A stretch of 64,000 nucleotides of DNA from Deferribacter desulfuricans SSM1. Its GTDB lineage: Bacteria; Chrysiogenota; Deferribacteres; Deferribacterales; Deferribacteraceae. The position numbers were made by a program, and so were the translations under genes. How positions within the stretch are numbered: the stretch's first letter is position 1; every line of letters starts with the position of its first letter. Under the pieces are notes generated by a model. That model was given only the letters and a program-made list of their open reading frames with translations. It did no database searches and was not told the origin of the DNA. Shown one piece after another: positions 8,872 through 16,607 of the stretch. The DNA is taken from NCBI RefSeq assembly GCF_000010985.1, contig NC_013940.1, positions 62,001-126,000 of the forward strand, read 5' to 3'.

Positions 8872-8900
8872 TTGATATATAATTAAAAATAAAGTATAAT
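8872..8900 (+). promoter_or_regulatory. Possible promoter of the DsbA-like gene
   Basis: TTGATA (8872-8877), 17 bases, TATAAT (8895-8900). It implies a leader of about 150 bases before the start at 9057. Apart from this and the dut promoter, the 8681-9056 interval shows nothing but AT-rich sequence. Confidence 0.45.
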
Positions 8901-9056
8901 ATTTGAATATAGATTGATTATATTAATTAATTAGTTTATATATAAAAAATTAAAATAGGTAAATTTACTTGTTATATATTAAATATATTAAAAAAATACG
9001 TAGTAATAAGTAATAAATTAATAAATAATAAAACGTAAATGAAAGGAGTTATATCT

Positions 9057-9929
9057 ATGAAAAAAAACATATTAAAGATTATTAATTTTGTCATGTTATT
9101 ATTATTTGTTTTAACGTCGATTAGTATGGCATCAGGCAATAGTTATAGTAATACAATAAGTCAAAAATTAAAAAAAATTATAGAGAGTAAAGACAACAAT
9201 ATAGAAGTTACAGTAGAAAAGAGTATTCCATCTAAAGAAATAGCTGGTTTTGCTTATGTATTATTAAAAATACATCCAAAGGGTAATAAAGAACTTTCAC
9301 AGGAGCTTTTTGTTCTTAGTAACGGTAAATATATTATTCCAGCTTTAATTGATATTGATAAAGATTTAAATATGTTGGATTTAGTGAAAATTGATATAAA
9401 TAAAATTCAATTTAATCCTGATAAAAACAAGTTGGAGTTAGGTAATGCGGATGCAAAAGTAAAAATTGTTATGTTTAGTGATTTCGAATGCCCATTTTGT
9501 AGACAGGCATTTCCTTTTATTAAAAATTTAGCGCAAAAATATAATAAACAGGTTGCTGTTTATCATTATAATTTTCCACTTAATTTTCATAAACATGCGA
9601 GAAATTTAGCAATAGTATATGAAGCAGGTAAGGAGTTAGGATTAAATTTAGCTGATGTACTATACTCTATGAAATTAGATAATATTAAATCTATAGATGA
9701 TATATTAAATAATTTAAAAGATAAAATTCCAGCACCTAAATATGGTAAATTAAAAGATTTAGTTAAAAAATCTAATAAATATAATAAAATAATTGAAAGT
9801 GATATGAAAGTAGGAAGTGATTTAGGTGTAAAGGGAACTCCATTTTTTATAATAAATGGTTCTATTATTAGTGGTTTTAATCCTAATTTAATAAAAATAG
9901 CAGTTGATAAGTATGTTAAAAGTAAATAA
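9057..9929 (+). CDS. Exported DsbA/DsbC-like thiol-disulfide oxidoreductase
   Basis: The protein has a signal peptide (MKKNILKIINFVMLLLFVLTSISMASG), a 100-residue N-terminal domain and a thioredoxin-fold domain. The active site CPFC is in FSDFECPFCRQAF and the cis-proline in GVKGTPFFIING; a helical insert lies between them. It should form or rearrange disulfides in envelope proteins, possibly including the pilus and Cys-containing secreted proteins encoded nearby. An upstream in-frame ATG at 9039 exists, but GAAAGGAG lies between the two ATGs and favours 9057 (290 residues). It is monocistronic. Confidence 0.87.
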   Translation: MKKNILKIINFVMLLLFVLTSISMASGNSYSNTISQKLKKIIESKDNNIEVTVEKSIPSKEIAGFAYVLLKIHPKGNKELSQELFVLSNGKYIIPALIDIDKDLNMLDLVKIDINKIQFNPDKNKLELGNADAKVKIVMFSDFECPFCRQAFPFIKNLAQKYNKQVAVYHYNFPLNFHKHARNLAIVYEAGKELGLNLADVLYSMKLDNIKSIDDILNNLKDKIPAPKYGKLKDLVKKSNKYNKIIESDMKVGSDLGVKGTPFFIINGSIISGFNPNLIKIAVDKYVKSK

Positions 9930-10100
9930 AATTATAAGTAATTTTATAAAACCAAAAATATTACTAAATAATATATTATATAACATTAATAAGCTACTAT
10001 ATGTTATTTTATATAGATCTTATTTTTATATTAAATATAAAAGTTGAGTATAAAAATATATAATGAAAACATAATATGATAAAATAAAGGAGAAAACTAT

Positions 10101-11600
10101 ATGCAAGCAAAATTATATGTATTGGATACTAACATATTGCTTTATGATCCAGACTCTTTAAACGGTTTTGAAGAGCATGTAGTTTGTATACCTTCTGTAG
10201 TATTAGAAGAATTAGATAAATTTAAGAAAGACAATAATATTAGAGGTTTAAATGCAAGAAAAGTAATTCGTAAACTAGATACATGGATAAATAAAGAACA
10301 TTATAATATTATTATTAAAAATACTAATTTTGATATACATATTATTTCGACAAGAAATGATCTAAATTCCATAGTTTTTATAATTAATTTTATTACTAAA
10401 ACTAAAGAGGGTGCAAAAACTTTATTGTTAGATGAAAATAAAAACGATGATAAAATTATAATAGATGTACAAAATATAGAAAAGTATAAAGAAAAAATAT
10501 TTAATGTATTATCGGACAAATATAATTTTGATTTAAAAATTAAAAATATGATTTTTGTATCTAAAGATTTACATTTACGTATTAAAGCTAAGTTATTTGA
10601 TATACTAACAGAAGATTATAGAAAACATAAACTTGTGAAATTACCTAGTTTTAATGGTTTGTATTTAACAGTACCTTCAGAAATTATTAATCAAATATAT
10701 AGTAAAGGAGAGTATTTTTTTGAAGAAACACATGGAAAATATATTTTTGAAAATAATTATACTGGTTATTCATTAAAAAAATTTTTAGAAGAAACAGGAT
10801 TTAGTTCTAATTATGAAAATATAGATGCTGATACAACTATTAATTATAATGATTATTTTTTAATTAGAAGCAACGAAAATGAAAAACATTCAGTATTAGT
10901 TCGTTTTGTAGGAGATAAATTATTAAAAGTAGAAAATATAAATGAAGTTTTTGGAATATATCCTAAGAATCATAAACAGAAATTTTTCATTGATGCATTA
11001 TTAAATGATACTATTGATGTTGTATTTGGAATTGGTGTTGCAGGTTCTGGTAAGACTTTATTAAGTATTGCAGCAGGATTATATTTAACTCTTGAACAAA
11101 AAAAATACAATAAAATAATAGTTACACGTCCTGTTATTCCTTTTGGTCGTGATATAGGTTTTTTACCAGGATCAGCTGAAGAAAAAGTACATCCTTATAT
11201 GTTACCTATTTTTGATAATATTGATTTTATTTTTAAAGATGAAGAAAAAGTAAACGTAACCTCTAAAGATTATCTAATGCAGTCTGATTTAATATCAATT
11301 ATGCCATTACCTTTTATTCGTGGTAGAAGCTTCAATAACAGCTTTATAATAGTGGATGAAGCTCAAAATTTAACTCCTTTGGAAGTGAAAACTATTTTAA
11401 CAAGAGTAGGGGAAAATTCAAAGATAGTTCTTACAGGTGATATTTTTCAAATAGATGTTCCTTATATTGATGAACGTGATAATGGTTTAATAGTAGCAGC
11501 AGAATCTTTTAGGGAAAATAATATTAAAAACAGTGCAGTTATATTTTTTGATCACTGTGAAAGAAGTATTGTAGCAGATATAGCAAGTCAAATATTATGA
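10101..11600 (+). CDS. PIN domain-PhoH ATPase fusion (PhoH2-like)
   Basis: In this 499-residue protein residues 1-150 form a PIN-type RNase domain (LDTNILLYDP, VVLEELDKFK, RGLNARKVIR), although some later acidic residues are hard to place. The C-terminal half is a PhoH ATPase with Walker A GVAGSGKT near 312, VTRPVIPFGRDIGFLPGS and Walker B FIIVDEAQNLTP. PhoH2 proteins couple ATP-driven RNA unwinding to RNA cleavage. They occur on chromosomes and on many phages. The ribosome binding site is AAAGGAG. The chemoreceptor gene follows after 58 bases. Confidence 0.92.
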   Translation: MQAKLYVLDTNILLYDPDSLNGFEEHVVCIPSVVLEELDKFKKDNNIRGLNARKVIRKLDTWINKEHYNIIIKNTNFDIHIISTRNDLNSIVFIINFITKTKEGAKTLLLDENKNDDKIIIDVQNIEKYKEKIFNVLSDKYNFDLKIKNMIFVSKDLHLRIKAKLFDILTEDYRKHKLVKLPSFNGLYLTVPSEIINQIYSKGEYFFEETHGKYIFENNYTGYSLKKFLEETGFSSNYENIDADTTINYNDYFLIRSNENEKHSVLVRFVGDKLLKVENINEVFGIYPKNHKQKFFIDALLNDTIDVVFGIGVAGSGKTLLSIAAGLYLTLEQKKYNKIIVTRPVIPFGRDIGFLPGSAEEKVHPYMLPIFDNIDFIFKDEEKVNVTSKDYLMQSDLISIMPLPFIRGRSFNNSFIIVDEAQNLTPLEVKTILTRVGENSKIVLTGDIFQIDVPYIDERDNGLIVAAESFRENNIKNSAVIFFDHCERSIVADIASQIL

Positions 11601-11658
11601 TAGCAAAAGTAATGCAGCAATATAGTAGAAAAGATAAAGGTTATTTTGGGGGTTTACT

Positions 11659-13251
11659 ATGAAAATTAATTTAAAAATTAAAATTAGTTTAGGTATATTA
11701 TTTGTAGGTATATTAGGTGGTATTATTGGATTGTTTAATATATATGGAATATCAAATAATATTAGTTTATCTTTATTAATTAAGTTGGATTTATTTTTAA
11801 TGTTTTTAGGAACTGTTTCTGCAGTTGCTATTATTATCTATTTAAACAGTTATATTTTTAAAAATTTAAATGTTTTAAAAAGAAATATAGCAAATATAAG
11901 TCAAGGTATACTTGAATTTGAAAATATGAATAATAAATCTAAAGATGAATTATCTGAAACAGTAAGTAACATGTATAAATCTTGTATTAAAATTTCTGAT
12001 ATATTAAAAGAATTTTTTAAAACTTCCTTAGAACTTAAGTCAGCATCTGAAGATTTAGCAAATGCAAGTGATGAAGCTCATAAAAATCTTACTGAATTAA
12101 ACGATGAAGTTCAATCAATTTCTACAGCTGCAGAAGAATTAAACTCTACAAGTAAAAACATTTATGACAATAGTGTAGAAATAGTTGAAAGTATTACTAA
12201 CTCTGAAAGTAAATTAAATGATTCTATTAATATTATAAGTGAAAATAAAGAGCAGGTAGAAAAGGTAGCAGAAACATCATCATTAGTTGTAGAAAAAGTA
12301 ACAGAATTTAGAAAGTTATCAGAAGAAATTAGCAGGATAGTATCAACTATTAATGAGATCGCTGATCAGACTAACTTGTTAGCTTTAAACGCAGCTATAG
12401 AAGCTGCTAGAGCTGGTGAACACGGGAGAGGATTCGCAGTTGTTGCTGATGAAGTTAGAAAACTTGCGAATAAAACAACTGATTCTACTAAATTAATAGA
12501 AGAAGCTATTAAATCTATTCAGCAGGAAGCAGATGATATTTCAAATGTAGTAATGAAAGAACAAGAAGAAGTCAAAAATAGTGTAACAAAAGTAAATGAA
12601 AGTATTGAATCTATTAACTTAGTTAAAGAAAGTTTTAATGATGTTAAGCTTAGAGTTGAAAGTATTACAAATGCGATTAATGAAGAATCTCTTGCAATAG
12701 AGGATATTACAAGAAATATAACAAATGTATCTTACAAACTAAATGAAATTAAAAATATTGTTGATAAAACCCAACAATCAAGTGGTGAACTTTTAGAGAT
12801 ATCAGTACAATTAATGGAAAATATTAGTTTCTTTAAAATAGATTATAAAGGTAAATTTATTGAGTGGTCAGATAAACTTTCTGTAGGGATTGATAAGTTT
12901 GATGAACAGCACAAGAATTTGGTAAGATTAGTAAATGAAATATATGATGCTGTAAATGCTGATAAATCAGCAGTGGTCTTAGAAAAGATTTTAAATGAGC
13001 TTGTTGAATACACTGTATATCATTTTAACTCTGAAGAGGAAGCATTCAAACGATTTGAATATCCAGAATATGAGAAACATAGAGAAATACATGAAGATTT
13101 AAAGGAACAGGTAGGTGAATTCTTAGAGAGATATAAAAAGGGTGATACTGCAATAGGATTTAATTTACTGAATTTCCTTAAAAAGTGGTTAGTTAATCAT
13201 ATTATGGGAGAAGATAAAAAGTATGGTGCTTTTTTGAAAGGAAAAATATAA
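11659..13251 (+). CDS. Methyl-accepting chemotaxis protein with C-terminal bacteriohemerythrin domain
   Basis: This 530-residue protein has two membrane segments (about 8-28 and 38-60) with almost no periplasmic loop, then a cytoplasmic coiled coil. The signalling tip is [20 protein letters not shown] near 235-255, followed by [15 protein letters not shown]. Residues 400-530 form a hemerythrin domain with the di-iron ligand pattern: [26 protein letters not shown] and [11 protein letters not shown]. Such fusions bend swimming or twitching behaviour toward or away from oxygen. The receptor therefore senses inside the cell. No che genes are nearby, so it must use the host's kinase. Confidence 0.95.
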   Translation: MKINLKIKISLGILFVGILGGIIGLFNIYGISNNISLSLLIKLDLFLMFLGTVSAVAIIIYLNSYIFKNLNVLKRNIANISQGILEFENMNNKSKDELSETVSNMYKSCIKISDILKEFFKTSLELKSASEDLANASDEAHKNLTELNDEVQSISTAAEELNSTSKNIYDNSVEIVESITNSESKLNDSINIISENKEQVEKVAETSSLVVEKVTEFRKLSEEISRIVSTINEIADQTNLLALNAAIEAARAGEHGRGFAVVADEVRKLANKTTDSTKLIEEAIKSIQQEADDISNVVMKEQEEVKNSVTKVNESIESINLVKESFNDVKLRVESITNAINEESLAIEDITRNITNVSYKLNEIKNIVDKTQQSSGELLEISVQLMENISFFKIDYKGKFIEWSDKLSVGIDKFDEQHKNLVRLVNEIYDAVNADKSAVVLEKILNELVEYTVYHFNSEEEAFKRFEYPEYEKHREIHEDLKEQVGEFLERYKKGDTAIGFNLLNFLKKWLVNHIMGEDKKYGAFLKGKI

Positions 13252-13257
13252 ATAATT

Positions 13258-13596
13258 TTATGTTATTATTGAGTGGTTGTTAATTAAACTTGAATTAGTT
13301 GATAGATTATAGGTCTTATTAGTTATATAACGATAGAAACTTAATATATATTTTATATATTTATATTTACCTTGTGAATTTTGAAGACAACTCAGGAAAT
13401 TTTCATATTTCATATATTTTGAAAAGTAAGTATTCCATAATTCAAATTCTGTAATTTTTTGAATATTTAAATAAGAATATATCATTTTAGTAACTTCTTG
13501 TGATAATATTATTAGCCTGTCATCATCTTTAGGTGGTAATGTTTCTATTTTTGTTAATTCTAATATTGTTATTAATTCTTTGTCTGTGTTAAGCAT
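13258..13596 (-). CDS. Unrecognised small protein downstream of the RHH regulator
   Basis: This is a 112-residue, mainly helical protein with a Tyr/Lys-rich middle (QGKYKYIKYILSFYRYITNK). It is transcribed in the same direction as the ribbon-helix-helix gene upstream, 56 bases away. The ribosome binding site is weak. The start codon lies in the left arm of an ATATAAGC/GCTTATAT inverted repeat. A regulator plus a small partner next to an integrase could be a toxin-antitoxin-like pair, but no toxin family is recognised. Confidence 0.55.
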   Translation of the reverse strand: MLNTDKELITILELTKIETLPPKDDDRLIILSQEVTKMIYSYLNIQKITEFELWNTYFSKYMKYENFLSCLQNSQGKYKYIKYILSFYRYITNKTYNLSTNSSLINNHSIIT

Positions 13597-13630
13597 ATAA
13601 GCGACCTATAACTAACCTTAATGCTTATAT
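13595..13630. repeat. 8-bp inverted repeat at the start of the 112-residue gene
   Basis: ATATAAGC (13595-13602) and GCTTATAT (13623-13630) are perfect inverted copies separated by 20 bases. They overlap the start codon of the minus-strand gene at 13596. It may be an operator or an mRNA hairpin that controls translation. Confidence 0.5.
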
Positions 13631-13652
13631 CAATTATTAATAGTGGTTATTA

Positions 13653-13883
13653 TTATAATTCTTTTAATTGATTTTGTATCTCTTCACTATTGAAATAATG
13701 ATTTACAGCTTTATTTATAATATAGCTAATGGTATTTTTGTCAAATTTATTGTCTACATTATCATCAAGAATGGAAGCTATGATTTTTATTTGTTTAAGT
13801 GATTTTTTAGTTAAGTCAATACGTTTGTTAACAAATTCAGTTGTATTATTTTTGTTTGTTATGTTATTTTTTAATTCGCTCAT
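13653..13883 (-). CDS. Small ribbon-helix-helix-like DNA-binding protein
   Basis: In this 76-residue protein a short disordered N-terminus is followed by a strand (TEFVNKRIDL) and two helices (KSLKQIKIIASILDD and KNTISYIINKAVNHYF). This is the pattern of RHH repressors and ParG/Arc-like proteins. A clear AAAGGAGT ribosome binding site precedes the ATG. It is divergent from the integrase gene, and repeated TATCATACATAC motifs lie between them, so it probably represses the integrase or its own operon. Confidence 0.6.
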   Translation of the reverse strand: MSELKNNITNKNNTTEFVNKRIDLTKKSLKQIKIIASILDDNVDNKFDKNTISYIINKAVNHYFNSEEIQNQLKEL

Positions 13884-13983
13884 AAAATACTCCTTTCTTT
13901 TAATTTGTTTTAAATTAATACTTATAATAACTGAAATATAATTTATGTCAATAATTAAACTATATCAAAATATATAACAATAA

Positions 13984-14077
13984 TATCATACATACCAAAA
14001 GGGTAAATTGAGGGGTATTTTAAGATAAGTTTTAGATTAAAATGTATTATATTATCATACATACTAATAAGTATGAT
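13984..14077. promoter_or_regulatory. Candidate operator region between the RHH gene and integrase
   Basis: TATCATACATAC occurs twice as a direct repeat (13984-13995 and 14053-14064). The second copy is part of a palindrome, CATACT-AATA-AGTATG (14060-14075), with outer arms ATCATAC/GTATGAT reaching to 14077, the first base of the integrase -35. A protein bound here would block the integrase promoter. The rest of 13884-14161 shows no gene. Confidence 0.6.
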
Positions 14078-14106
14078 TGACAAAAGTAAAATTTATAGTG
14101 TATAAT
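14077..14106 (+). promoter_or_regulatory. Integrase promoter
   Basis: TTGACA (14077-14082), 18-base spacer, TATAAT (14101-14106). The -35 touches the palindromic operator. Confidence 0.7.
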
Positions 14107-14161
14107 TTGGAAGAGCAGGGAGAAACCCTTTAAAAGTGCTAAAAAGTATAGGTGGTATATT

Positions 14162-15127
14162 ATGGAATTAGAGCCATTAATAAAGGATAACTTAGTTAAT
14201 GACTTAATTAGATGGAAAAAGCTATTTATAGAAGATTTACGAGTGAGAAATTACTCAAATAATACTATTGAATTGTATTCAAAGGAAATTGATTATTTTA
14301 TTGAGTATAGTAGGGGTTATGTTGATGAAATGGATATTAATGATATTAATAGACCATATATACAAGGTAGTTTGGCTTATAGAGAAGAAATATCAATTAA
14401 AGACAGTATAAGTTCTAATACTAAACAAATATACATAAAAGCATTAAAGCAGTTCTTTATTTTTATAACTGAAAATAATAGAGAGTATAAAGACTATACT
14501 ACTATATTTAGAAAAATTAAAATAGTAACACAAACAAAAGAGAAGGAATACTTAACCGAACAGGAGATTAGTAAGTTATTAAACTATTTAGAGGTATTAA
14601 AGAGCAGAAGGGAGAGTATTGTTACATTTCGTAATGTATTTTTAATAAAGTTATTATTATATTCAGGATTACGTATATCAGAGGCTTTACAGCTTAAATT
14701 TACAGATTTTGAAGAAATTGCAATTAATAATACATATTACTATCAAATTAAAGTAAAAGGTAAAGGACAAACGGAATCTTACGCATATGTACCAAAAGAG
14801 CTCATAGAAGATGAGTATTTATATTTAAGTGAATCTTACAGTAATAAACATAATAATATTTTTATTACTCGTAATGGATCCATTTTAAAACGACAAGATG
14901 CTTATAAAATAATTACTAATATTTACAAAAAAGCAGGTATAAACAAAACTGGTATACATCTATTAAGACATACATTTGCTATGAAGTTAGTAAATGCTGG
15001 AGTAGATTTGTTACACATAAAAGAGTTGCTAAGACATAAAAATGTAAATAGTACTCTTGTATATGCAAAAAGTACACAACAGATGGTAGATGAAAGTTTT
15101 AAAAAGAGTATATTGAATAAAGATTAA
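14162..15127 (+). CDS. Tyrosine recombinase/integrase (XerC/D-like)
   Basis: This 321-residue protein has an N-terminal SAM-like DNA-binding domain (RNYSNNTIELYSKEIDYFIEY) and a C-terminal catalytic domain. Arg is in YSGLRISEALQLKF, Lys in KVKGKGQ, HLLRHTFA gives the H-x-x-R, LLRHKN supplies the next His, and LVYAKS the nucleophile Tyr. All catalytic residues are present. It may resolve multimers of this replicon or integrate the element. The ribosome binding site before the ATG is GGTGG. Transcription is likely repressed by the divergent RHH protein. Confidence 0.93.
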   Translation: MELEPLIKDNLVNDLIRWKKLFIEDLRVRNYSNNTIELYSKEIDYFIEYSRGYVDEMDINDINRPYIQGSLAYREEISIKDSISSNTKQIYIKALKQFFIFITENNREYKDYTTIFRKIKIVTQTKEKEYLTEQEISKLLNYLEVLKSRRESIVTFRNVFLIKLLLYSGLRISEALQLKFTDFEEIAINNTYYYQIKVKGKGQTESYAYVPKELIEDEYLYLSESYSNKHNNIFITRNGSILKRQDAYKIITNIYKKAGINKTGIHLLRHTFAMKLVNAGVDLLHIKELLRHKNVNSTLVYAKSTQQMVDESFKKSILNKD

Positions 15128-15148
15128 TATATAAAGGGGGGTTTAATT

Positions 15149-15820
15149 ATGAAAAATATTAATAGTGATATAACACAACAAGATATTATTGATAATTTTC
15201 AAAATTTATATGCTAATTTTTTACAAAAAATAGATAATTTAATTCAAGATAATTTGGATAATATAACATCTAATACAATAAATCATCTGTATTATTTACA
15301 GTTTAATTTATTAAAAAATTTTAAAGGAAACTCTAGTGGTTTTACCGGATTGTCAGAATTTTTAATTGTAAGATTTATTATTCATTATATAACTAAAAAA
15401 TATAATCAAAATTTTAAATTGCTACCAATTACAAAAGACATTAAGTATTGGCAAAGTCAAAATTTCAAAATAAATGTACAACAGACAATTAAATTACCTA
15501 AACCAGTTAAAGTTGGTAATAAAAAACAAAATAAAATACAACCTGATATAATAATAAAAAAAGAGAATAAAATTATAAGTTATATTGAAATTAAAATTTA
15601 TTTAAAGGATTTTAAAATACTAGAGGATTTAATTAAAAAATATGAAGTATTATTAGAAAATAACAAAAATAATTATAAATTATTATTTATATTATTTAAT
15701 GGAAATGATAATATTATGGAAAAACTAGATAAATATAAATTACAAAATACATGGTTTAATTATATTGTACTAAATAAATCTAACAAGAAATTCATTGATG
15801 CAGTTAATAAAATAGTTTGA
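15149..15820 (+). CDS. Putative PD-(D/E)xK-fold protein
   Basis: In this 223-residue protein the N-terminal half is helical. Residues 130-155 read NKIQPDIIIKKENK then ISYIEIKIYLKD, which fits the PD...(D/E)xK core of restriction-endonuclease-fold nucleases. A strong AAAGGGGGG ribosome binding site lies 21 bases after the integrase stop, so the two are probably co-transcribed. It could be a nuclease of the recombination or defence module. The substrate is unknown, and the fold call rests on a short motif. Confidence 0.55.
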   Translation: MKNINSDITQQDIIDNFQNLYANFLQKIDNLIQDNLDNITSNTINHLYYLQFNLLKNFKGNSSGFTGLSEFLIVRFIIHYITKKYNQNFKLLPITKDIKYWQSQNFKINVQQTIKLPKPVKVGNKKQNKIQPDIIIKKENKIISYIEIKIYLKDFKILEDLIKKYEVLLENNKNNYKLLFILFNGNDNIMEKLDKYKLQNTWFNYIVLNKSNKKFIDAVNKIV

Positions 15821-15877
15821 AAATTTAAAATTTTCTATATTCTGGAATTTAGAATGTTATAATAAACCAAAAATATT

Positions 15878-16375
15878 AAATTAATTCCTAATAGGTACAA
15901 TACAAACAGAACACCTAAAATAATTACCACAACTATAACTTCTGTGTTTCAACTCCTAATAGGTACAATATAAACAAAAATCACCATTACATCATTTATT
16001 GCTTTTGTAATGTTTCAACTCCTGATAGGTACAATATAAACACTGATTATTTTGAGATATGGTGGGATGCAGATAAATTGTTTCAACTCCTGATAGGTAC
16101 AATATAAACAAAGTTTAATAAAAAGGAAAGATGTGTCGGATATAAGTTTCAACTCCTGATAGGTACAATATAAACTGAAATGATGTATTTGATGAAAGTG
16201 ATACAACGTGGTTTCAACTCCTGATAGGTACAATATAAACGTGCTTAGTAATACTAATACACAAATATTTTTGAAAACGTTTCAACTCCTGATAGGTACA
16301 ATATAAACAGCTCAACAAAAATAGCATAACTACTAGCTGTAAGCGGTTTCAACTCCTGATAGGTACAATATAAAC
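15878..16375 (-). CRISPR. CRISPR array 1 (8 repeats, 7 spacers), type I-B repeat
   Basis: 30-base repeats starting GTTTCAACTCC and ending GTACAATATAAAC on the plus strand occur at 15946, 16012, 16080, 16146, 16211, 16279 and 16346. A degenerate one lies at 15878-15907. Spacers are 35-38 bases. Degeneration at the left end and the leader at the right show that transcription is on the minus strand, so crRNAs carry the 5' handle GTTGAAAC. The leader-distal spacer (15908-15945) is identical to the leader-distal spacer of array 2. Spacers at 16042 and 16176 read as open frames (for example FEIWWDADK), as expected for coding protospacers. Confidence 0.97.
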
Positions 16376-16607
16376 CCTTATCTCTAAAAATATTCAATTT
16401 TCAAACAACTTGTTGTTGTCTCTATATTATTATTATATCAAAAAGTACAAAAAATTTCAAAATTTTTACATAATTTTCAGTCGATTTCTAATCATGCAAA
16501 AATCCCTGGAGATCGACAATTACTTTATATTATTAATAAAATGTCTGTTTTTAGTTATTTTTTTACTTACTCTTATACTTGTTTTTTCATTAAAACATTG
16601 AGATCGA
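16376..16607 (-). promoter_or_regulatory. Leader of CRISPR array 1
   Basis: About 145 bases from 16376 are almost identical to the leader of array 2. On the minus strand TTGAAA (16455-16460), 17 bases and TATAAT (16432-16437) form a promoter about 57 bases before the first repeat. Upstream is an inverted pair GTCGAT (16480-16485) / ATCGAC (16512-16517), and a third GATCGAC at 16602-16608 overlaps the cas3 stop codon. Confidence 0.85.

Noticed and set aside
16015-16233. 72-residue frame across CRISPR array 1, with a repeated peptide
   Set aside because: It is the translated CRISPR repeat unit and spacers.
16410-16601. 63-residue hydrophobic frame next to array 1
   Set aside because: It lies in the CRISPR leader, is AT-rich by chance and is not conserved in the array 2 leader.
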